Source: Candidatus Sifarchaeum subterraneum
Lineage (GTDB): Archaea > Asgardarchaeota > Sifarchaeia > Sifarchaeales > Sifarchaeaceae
Direction of reading: 5' to 3'
NCBI GenBank assembly: GCA_016292335.1
Contig: JAECRX010000014.1
Coordinates: 1 to 5,430, forward strand
DNA: 5,430 nucleotides
Under the pieces are notes generated by a model. It did no database searches and had not been told where the DNA came from. It saw only the letters and a program-made list of their open reading frames with translations. Position numbers and translations under genes: made by a program. Shown piece by piece: positions 1 to 4,623 of the stretch (position 1 is the stretch's first letter; every line of letters begins with the position of its first letter).

Positions 1-56
1 CGGCGAGGAAAAGAATATAAAGATTTTGGATTATAAGTGACTTGCTCGCTTGTTGC

Positions 57-407
57 TTAGATAAGACCAATCAACATTATTGCAACAACCAGAGCGTAAA
101 TAGCAATTGCCTCGATAAATACTACATAGAGCATTGTCTGTACAAACACTTCTGGTCTCTCCGCGATTGCAGCTGCTGCAGATGCACTAGCCATACCCAT
201 GCCAATTGCGGCACCAAAGCCAACGATACCCATTGCAAGTCCGGCGGCCATGGCAATTCCTACATCTCTGGGAATGATTGCACCTTCACTTGCAGGTGCT
301 TGTGCAACAGTTGGAGCAACTGCATGAACTAATGTTGTTATTGTTATAACCACCCCTGTTATAGCCATGCTTATTAATGCAATTTGGAGTAATCTAACTC
401 TATTCAA
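57..407 (-). CDS. atpK: A-type ATP synthase subunit K (proteolipid, rotor ring c-type subunit)
   Basis: This is the membrane proteolipid that oligomerises into the rotating ring of the archaeal A1Ao ATP synthase and carries the translocated ion. The 116-residue protein has a hydrophobic N-terminal segment (about residues 6-31), a short polar linker, then the classical two-helix hairpin (about 47-81 and 87-115). The first helix is rich in glycine and alanine (GFGAAIGMGM at 63-72), the loop is ERPE (83-86), and the second helix carries the ion-binding carboxylate E99 in FIEAIAIY. Single-hairpin family members are usually about 70-100 residues, so the extra N-terminal segment stands out; it could be a third helix or a cleaved signal peptide. 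Aligned by eye to the Na+ ring of Ilyobacter tartaricus, the Gln-32, Ser-66 and Thr-67 positions are M70, A100 and I101, which favours proton use. The start is TTG, chosen because a strong GGAGGTGA lies just upstream. It follows atpC by 70 bases. Confidence 0.93.
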   Translation of the reverse strand: MNRVRLLQIALISMAITGVVITITTLVHAVAPTVAQAPASEGAIIPRDVGIAMAAGLAMGIVGFGAAIGMGMASASAAAAIAERPEVFVQTMLYVVFIEAIAIYALVVAIMLIGLI

Positions 408-419
408 TTTTTCACCTCC
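405..419 (-). promoter_or_regulatory. Strong Shine-Dalgarno site fixing the TTG start of atpK
   Basis: On the minus strand GGAGGTGA (419-412) is followed by AAAA and then TTG (407-405), leaving 7 bases between GGAGG and the start codon. The match to the 16S anti-Shine-Dalgarno is nearly full length. This decides the start: the next in-frame Met is codon 14, which would remove half of the first hydrophobic segment and has no comparable site. A strong site suits a subunit needed in many copies per complex. Confidence 0.8.
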
Positions 420-477
420 GCATATCTTCTTTTTCCTTTAATATTTGAAATAGTAACTCCATACAATTACCGCTTAG

Positions 478-1647
478 TTAGTACAATACTAATAGTTTTA
501 GAATATCTGCTGAGTCAATTCCTTCCAATTTTCCGATCATAATTGTCTTTAAATCTTGTGTCTCAAAAAATTTTAATGTAAAAAAACAATAAATGGGACT
601 TATCTGAAAGGGGTAATCTGCAAGTTTAGTTCTGCACTTCTTCGCGTGAAAACGGTGAAAAATGAGCTCCAAGTTCGAAATTACATCAGTAACTCCTTCT
701 TCTCGAATCTGATTTAAGAGTGCGCCATAATAAAGAGAACGGGAGAAAATATCTAGTGCATCTCTCATATTTGCTGATTCTATAGCCTTATCGAGTTCAT
801 TTTTGAGTTTGTAGGCTACAGGTAATATAAAATCTTCTGGATTTAACCCAAGAGAAAGAGCACGCAATGTTATAAGAATATTTGTGAGATCTATTTTTTC
901 ACCAATTAGATTTTTAATCACAAAACGTTCGCGTGCCCCAAAAAACTTTTTTGTTTTCCAATTACTTGCAATTTTCCATAGATGTGTGTAAATTTGGCGA
1001 TCTAATGCGGACTCCAAGAAAAATATCATGTTTGTACTTTCATACTGAGGATATGCCTTTTCCAGTGCTTCACGAGGTGTAGCATCCGAAATCTTTGAAA
1101 TAAGCGAGAGAGAGAGATAATAAGGGAATACCAAAGAAGGTGCCCCACGAAGTTTATCATCCGAAATCTTTGAAATTGCTTGCTTGATAGTATCCGACTC
1201 AAGTAGTCCATGATAGTACGCCAGGGTGTGTTTGCTAACTGGTATAAGATAAGGCATTGTCTCATCGATAGAGCGGTGACTATGCATAGCACTAAGAATG
1301 CGTTTCAGATTTATAACTTCGAATGTCTTTAGGAGTGCATTAAGAAATTTAGCTTCTTCGCCAGTAACGAATCTGGAAATACTCGTGTAGACTTCAAAAA
1401 AATGCCGTTGTAAGGCCAGTTCGATTTCAACGGGAGTAAATTTTTCCTCTTCTTCTAAATATCGTCCATAATAGGTAGATAAAAAAGTATCTTGAAGTTC
1501 GTGTGTAGATTTTGCATCCAATAAGTCTTCTACTGTTTTTTTCGGAAGCATATACGAAAGCAATGCCCTGATTCGTGGGATTAGATGTAGGTAGTTCCAA
1601 TTTGTCCAATTTGGCACGTTTTGATGTAGGTAGATCCAATTTGGCAC
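478..1647 (-). CDS. atpC: A-type ATP synthase subunit C (central-stalk socket, V-ATPase d-like)
   Basis: Subunit C is the funnel-shaped, all-helical protein on the cytoplasmic face of the K ring that links the ring to the central stalk (subunits D and F). The 389-residue protein is close to family length. Family signatures seen by eye are NYLHLIPRIRALLSYMLP near residues 18-35, matching the usual Tyr/Arg-rich N-terminus; a Tyr-Glu...Leu-Asp-Arg-Gln-Ile-Tyr block at 202-220; the conserved NLIGEKIDLTNILITLRA at 246-263; and the C-terminal LKTIMIGKLEGI followed by an Ile/Leu-rich end. The start is GTG, preceded by AGGTGA with 7-base spacing and 21 bases after the atpI stop, so it is co-transcribed with atpI. 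The first 17 or so residues come from a tandem duplication at the DNA level (1584-1650). An exact 19-base repeat also encodes ISKISD twice (158-163 and 183-188). In most archaeal operons subunit E lies directly before C; here atpI does. Confidence 0.92.
   Translation of the reverse strand: MPNWIYLHQNVPNWTNWNYLHLIPRIRALLSYMLPKKTVEDLLDAKSTHELQDTFLSTYYGRYLEEEEKFTPVEIELALQRHFFEVYTSISRFVTGEEAKFLNALLKTFEVINLKRILSAMHSHRSIDETMPYLIPVSKHTLAYYHGLLESDTIKQAISKISDDKLRGAPSLVFPYYLSLSLISKISDATPREALEKAYPQYESTNMIFFLESALDRQIYTHLWKIASNWKTKKFFGARERFVIKNLIGEKIDLTNILITLRALSLGLNPEDFILPVAYKLKNELDKAIESANMRDALDIFSRSLYYGALLNQIREEGVTDVISNLELIFHRFHAKKCRTKLADYPFQISPIYCFFTLKFFETQDLKTIMIGKLEGIDSADILKLLVLY
1083..1176 (-). repeat. 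Exact 19-base direct repeat inside atpC
   Basis: CATCCGAAATCTTTGAAAT (plus-strand reading) occurs at 1083-1101 and again at 1158-1176, exactly 75 bases (25 codons) apart, so both copies encode Ile-Ser-Lys-Ile-Ser-Asp in the subunit C frame. An exact 19-base match exceeds what chance similarity between helical repeats would usually give. It may be a trace of gene conversion or a small internal duplication. Confidence 0.75.
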
Positions 1648-1650
1648 GTT
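1584..1650 (-). repeat. Tandem duplication spanning the atpC start codon
   Basis: Two near-identical copies lie head to tail, at 1650-1623 (28 bases) and 1620-1584 (37 bases), separated by AA. They differ by one substitution and by a 9-base insertion in the second copy that is itself a duplication of CAAATTGGA. Both copies contain GTG-CCA-AAT-TGG, and the two GTG codons are 30 bases apart, so the reading frame is preserved. The encoded N-terminus therefore reads MPNWIYLH then VPNWTNWNYLHL. Removing the duplicated units gives MPNWNYLHL running into the conserved IPRIRALL region, which looks like the ancestral N-terminus. Confidence 0.85.
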
Positions 1651-1660
1651 GTATTCACCT
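1645..1660 (-). promoter_or_regulatory. Shine-Dalgarno site and GTG start of atpC
   Basis: AGGTGA (1660-1655, minus strand) lies 7 bases before GTG (1647-1645), in the 21-base gap after the atpI TAA stop. A second in-frame GTG (1617-1615) sits in the downstream copy of the duplicated segment and has the same local sequence, but it lacks its own Shine-Dalgarno site. The upstream GTG is therefore the better start. Confidence 0.6.
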
Positions 1661-1668
1661 AAGAAACG

Positions 1669-3687
1669 TTAAATAGAACTGGAAGGTATCTGCGTGAATT
1701 TTCGTTCTGTTTTAAAAGGCACAAAATCCTTCCCAGTACCCAAGTAAAACTTACTGAACCACTCAACCCAATGCAACCTTAACGTATGCACAAAAGCTAA
1801 TAGACCTTCCATTATTCCAACAACTACGGTCCCCAGGATGATGCCCATAAGGTGATAAGGTACCCCAAAGTTCAAATTTATCAGAATAAGGCTGCTTAGG
1901 ACTCCGTGAATGGCATTAAGGGCTAAAATTCGCCCATAACTGATTGTATTAGCTAATAGCGATAAGACGTATTCAACTCCCTCTATACAACCTTCTCCGC
2001 CTTTCTCGACTATAACGCCCATCATCAGGATTATCAAAGGCACAACGACTAGCACAACTAACTGGAAGGAATTAGACATCAATCGATCGATATTGATACT
2101 AAACCTTGTCTTTTCCATTGTGTTATACACAACATAAAGGGCTCCCCAATACAGCCATATTAACATAAGTGGCACAGTAAAGGCCTCTAGGATATGCCCA
2201 TCTTTTAGAAGGAGAATGAATCGTAATATCAACCCCAGTGTAATGTGAAGCGCGGCAACAACAAAAGATAGGATCAATAATCCCATAATAGGAGCAAGTT
2301 CAAAGCCGAAGATATGGACTGTCCCGTGACCCATTGGATTGAACCAAAAGGTGGGGTTATGTTCTTGAAGTATTTCTCCAAAAACTGTTTCAGGGTGTGC
2401 GGGATGCGTTGCACTACCAAAATGGTCACCAAATACAGATCCAAAAACAAACCCCCAAAATACTGAGGAGATACCACATAAAAGCAGTAATTCGGCACCT
2501 TTAGTGAAATAATCTACAAACTCATTTACAGAAATCTTCTTTCGCTTTGCATATAACGCAAGGATGCTACATATAGTTAATACAGCTCCATGGCCGACAT
2601 CGGCAAACATCATTCCAAAAATCAATGGGAATGTAAAGAGCATAAAAAGTGCAGGGTCTAATTCGGAGTATGCTGGAGTCCCGTAAGACTTGACGAGATT
2701 TGCAAGAGGTGCAAAAAAGCCTGTATGTTCTATATCCGTTGGGAACTCCTCTTCTTTGAATTTAGGATGCTTAAATTCTGCAGCACCTTGGTGGGCGGTA
2801 ATAACTTCGATTATATTCTTTTGTTTTGATTTTGGAGCCCAACCCCACATAATAGTTGTGTCGTAAGGTGTTTCCTTAAAATATTTGGTGATCTCCATGT
2901 TCTTTTTCTCAATCATTAAGAGTTCTTCTGCAGCTAGCAATTCGAGTCCATATGATTCTTTAATTTCTGAGAGTTGTTCCTCATATGCTGCATATTTTTC
3001 TTTACGTTCTTCGAGGCCTTCTGAACTTAATGAGCGTTCATCCTTATCCATAATAAAACTAGTATCGAGTTCCTTAAATCCATAGACCCCAAGAACTCTT
3101 CGCATTGCATCCGTATATTCGTTCAAACTGGTTGTTAAGATGAAGCTTTCGTATTCATCTACTTTATGTGGATCAAAATAGCAAAGACCATCGGTCACTT
3201 CATATATTTTCCATTTGATTTGAGGAATAAATTCTGTCTCAACGTATCCAATGACTGTTGTGAAATATTCTCCTTTTCCTAAACCCTCCATCTGAGTAAT
3301 ATCTATTCCAAGATGTTCGGTAAGTTCGATAATTTTCTCTATTTTTGTTTTTTTCTTGCGAAGATCTATGACTACATCTTCTGTCCTCTGAAGCAAATTT
3401 CGTGTAAAATTAAGTATATTTTCAAGCTTTGTATCATCAACTTGCACTTTCTTTTTTGGTTCGTTTTCTTTATCAAGATCTAAAATATCAATAAGTGCTG
3501 TGACTCTGTTATGTAAATCAAAGATTTCTTCTCTGTGCTCTTGTTCTGACCTAATAATACCATGCGCTTTATGTTCCACATCTATAAATTCGACACACCC
3601 TAAATCTTGAAGTTCCTTTGTCACATCTCGCGTATACTTGGTTGGTACGGTAATCTTTGCAATTTCCATCTTTGATGGGAATAACAT
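1669..3687 (-). CDS. atpI: A-type ATP synthase subunit I (V-ATPase a-like membrane stator subunit)
   Basis: Subunit I forms the two aqueous half-channels next to the K ring, and its cytoplasmic arm anchors the peripheral stalks (E/H). The 672 residues match family length. Residues 1 to about 330 form the hydrophilic arm, with charged, probably coiled-coil stretches at about 50-125 and 215-270. The membrane part begins after the conserved TPAYSELDP (337-345) and has about seven or eight hydrophobic segments from 345 to 635, including MFADVGHG (360-367). The essential arginines are visible: R586 in ISYGRILAL, equivalent to yeast Vph1 Arg-735, and R637 in HTLRLHWVEWF. The C-terminal FYLGTGKDFVPF block is also typical. 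The ATG start gives MLFPSKM, like the MLxPxxM start of homologues; the Shine-Dalgarno is weak. The usual first gene, atpH, is missing upstream; a transposase remnant is there instead. The stop is 21 bases from atpC. Confidence 0.96.
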   Translation of the reverse strand: MLFPSKMEIAKITVPTKYTRDVTKELQDLGCVEFIDVEHKAHGIIRSEQEHREEIFDLHNRVTALIDILDLDKENEPKKKVQVDDTKLENILNFTRNLLQRTEDVVIDLRKKKTKIEKIIELTEHLGIDITQMEGLGKGEYFTTVIGYVETEFIPQIKWKIYEVTDGLCYFDPHKVDEYESFILTTSLNEYTDAMRRVLGVYGFKELDTSFIMDKDERSLSSEGLEERKEKYAAYEEQLSEIKESYGLELLAAEELLMIEKKNMEITKYFKETPYDTTIMWGWAPKSKQKNIIEVITAHQGAAEFKHPKFKEEEFPTDIEHTGFFAPLANLVKSYGTPAYSELDPALFMLFTFPLIFGMMFADVGHGAVLTICSILALYAKRKKISVNEFVDYFTKGAELLLLCGISSVFWGFVFGSVFGDHFGSATHPAHPETVFGEILQEHNPTFWFNPMGHGTVHIFGFELAPIMGLLILSFVVAALHITLGLILRFILLLKDGHILEAFTVPLMLIWLYWGALYVVYNTMEKTRFSINIDRLMSNSFQLVVLVVVPLIILMMGVIVEKGGEGCIEGVEYVLSLLANTISYGRILALNAIHGVLSSLILINLNFGVPYHLMGIILGTVVVGIMEGLLAFVHTLRLHWVEWFSKFYLGTGKDFVPFKTERKFTQIPSSSI

Positions 3688-3715
3688 CGATCTTCACAGC
3701 ATCCTCTTTTGTGTT

Positions 3716-3740
3716 TGTAAAATTTTTACATTTGTAAAAA
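3716..3740 (-). promoter_or_regulatory. Overlapping perfect inverted repeats upstream of atpI (possible operator)
   Basis: Two palindromes share a half-site. On the plus strand TGTAAAA-T-TTTTACA spans 3716-3730 (7-base arms, 1-base centre), and TTTTTACA-TT-TGTAAAAA spans 3723-3740 (8-base arms, 2-base centre). The three TGTAAAA-type half-sites lie 28-53 bases before the atpI ATG, around where transcription would begin if the TATA-like sequence at 3757-3766 is used. This is the typical position for an archaeal repressor operator. The bound protein is unknown, and AT-rich composition raises the chance of coincidental symmetry. Confidence 0.4.
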
Positions 3741-3756
3741 ATATCAGTTTTCGCCT

Positions 3757-3766
3757 TAAAAATATT
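3757..3766 (-). promoter_or_regulatory. Candidate TATA box for atpI
   Basis: The minus strand reads AATATTTTTAAGG here, an AT-rich element about 70-80 bases before the atpI ATG. Archaeal TATA boxes sit about 25 bases before the transcription start, which would place the start near 3733-3740, inside the inverted repeats. A second AT-rich stretch, ATATTTTTTA at 3744-3735, is an alternative that would start transcription near 3712. The match to the consensus TTTATATA is only moderate. Confidence 0.25.
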
Positions 3767-4089
3767 CCGTGAAAGGCTTCGCTGAATCCATGGTTTTTTT
3801 CTTGTAATACCTGTAGTATGGTCGCCTTTTCTTCTGCTTGGAATTTTGAGGGGCTACTAGGGGAAACTTCCACTACATTATGCCCATACCTTGCGTGTTG
3901 AATTCCTTGATCCAAGGACGTACACGCGAAGGGTGTCCATCTACTCGCTTGGATATTTCCAGAACGTTGACCCCTTCTCGGGACAGTGGGTTTACTTGGC
4001 CCGCTTGGATAAGACCACGTCCTTCCCGTGCAGAACGGACGTTAAGGCCGCTTTTCTTCCTCACTTGGTTCCCTAGCGTAGGTGACCAT
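3766..4089 (-). pseudogene. Degraded N-terminal fragment of an IS630-like transposase
   Basis: Three consecutive pieces of one transposase-like protein lie in different minus-strand frames. Piece one starts at ATG 4089, behind a GGTGGG-rich ribosome site, and reads MVTYAREPSEEEKR before a stop at 4044-4042. Piece two (about 4040-3874) reads LNVRSAREG then LSREGVNVLEISKRVDGHP and RVRPWIKEFNTQGM, which is the helix-turn-helix and linker of IS630/Tc1-type transposases (compare the common pattern EIAKRLGxHPxTVRRWIKRFNEQGL). Piece three (about 3866-3766) reads EVSPSSPSKFQAEEKATILQVLQEK, matching the usual GRPPKFTEEEKA segment. The DDE catalytic domain, roughly the remaining two thirds of a protein of about 350 residues, is absent. 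At least two frameshifts plus truncation make it inactive. The stretch is visibly richer in G+C than its flanks, consistent with transfer. The family call is from pattern recognition and not from a database search. Confidence 0.65.
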
Positions 4090-4151
4090 TACCCACCACT
4101 CTTTCCCTCGAAAAAGTGTTCCCTGGGAGTAATTAGGGGAATCACCCTTTA
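4090..4151 (-). mobile_element. Possible left-end remnant of the IS630-like element
   Basis: The 60 bases before the transposase ATG share the higher G+C of the transposase fragment. The sharp change to AT-rich DNA near 4150 marks a probable element boundary. No terminal inverted repeat can be confirmed because the other end of the element has been lost. Confidence 0.25.
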
Positions 4152-4386
4152 AAAAATGTAATTATTTAATGTTAACTCCTCAAATTTTGCGATTTCAGAT
4201 TCTGTGTAGCTTTTAATCGACTCTTCATCTTTTAATATATTCTATCCCATAATTTCTCATATGCTCATGTGTTCTACTCTAAGTTTCTTTTTCAAGAGTT
4301 TTGTAGCTCTTCCCCTTTTGCAATTCAATAACACTGTCTGAAGAAACAAAATCAATGCTTGTTCTTTTTCGAAGCTCTTCTATTGC
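4149..4386 (-). pseudogene. Frameshifted tail of the HEAT-repeat gene
   Basis: Directly after the HEAT repeats, protein-like sequence continues in a shifted frame from 4386 to a TAG at 4279-4281, beginning AIEELRKRTSIDFVSSDSV and running for 35 codons. Short protein-like pieces follow in other frames: HEHMRNYGIEYIK just beyond that stop, then a 30-codon segment at 4241-4149 containing ESIKSYTESEIAKFEEL. AIEELRKR is a natural continuation of a HEAT repeat (the common pattern is GRIGDERAIEPLIK). This suggests a longer original gene that has lost its frame several times. The later pieces could instead belong to a separate small decayed gene. No intact gene is seen in this interval. Confidence 0.4.
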
Positions 4387-4579
4387 CGATTCTACCGAGT
4401 GCCCAAGCGGCATTTCTTCGTACACTCCACTCTTTATCTTTGAGAACTTCGACTAATGGATCTATAGCTTGTTCAGAACCAATTATTCCAAGTTCTAAGG
4501 CAGCTTTTCTCCGCAAATCTTTATCTTCATCTTTTAAATCTTGGATCGATTTTGATATCTTATCTTCTACTTCAGACAA
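4352..4579 (-). CDS. Short HEAT-repeat protein, probably truncated by frameshift
   Basis: The 75-residue product contains about two HEAT-like (PBS lyase-type) repeats: SIQDLKDEDKDLRRKAALEL with GIIGSEQAIDPL (about 11-42), and VEVLKDKEWSVRRNAAWALG with RIGN (about 43-66). Such helical repeats serve as protein-protein interaction scaffolds; no specific partner can be named. After RIGN the frame runs into RRASKKNKH and stops, whereas the adjacent frame continues with AIEELRKR, so the natural protein was probably longer. The start is also doubtful. TTG at 4579 is the only start-type codon in this frame and has no clear Shine-Dalgarno site, yet the frame stays open and protein-like upstream (YEREPF just before it). 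An ATG at about 4600 would come into frame if the T6 run at 4578-4583 had one more T. It starts about 45 bases after the glycosidase stop, so it may have been co-transcribed with it. Confidence 0.55.
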   Translation of the reverse strand: MSEVEDKISKSIQDLKDEDKDLRRKAALELGIIGSEQAIDPLVEVLKDKEWSVRRNAAWALGRIGNRRASKKNKH

Positions 4580-4623
4580 AAAAGGTTCACGCTCATACGT
4601 GAAAAATAATAAAGGTCAGAATC

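Noticed and set aside
10..25. TATA-like CTTTATATTC (minus strand) after atpK, as the promoter of a next operon
   Set aside because: The downstream gene is outside the window, and one AT-rich octamer is not sufficient evidence.
42..332. Cysteine-rich plus-strand open frame opposite atpK
   Set aside because: The Cys-rich look is the shadow of Ala/Gly-rich codons in the proteolipid; there is no ribosome site.
3667..3669. Alternative atpI start at Met-7
   Set aside because: Homologues commonly begin with an MLxPxxM pattern, which the upstream ATG reproduces, and neither start has a decisive Shine-Dalgarno site.
3880..4152. Plus-strand open frames of 61-90 codons over the GC-rich patch
   Set aside because: They are antisense to the transposase fragment, have no family resemblance, and are explained by the GC-rich composition.
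4149..4160. T6 run as a transcription terminator after the HEAT gene remnants
   Set aside because: Short T runs are frequent in this AT-rich DNA and there is no stem or other support.
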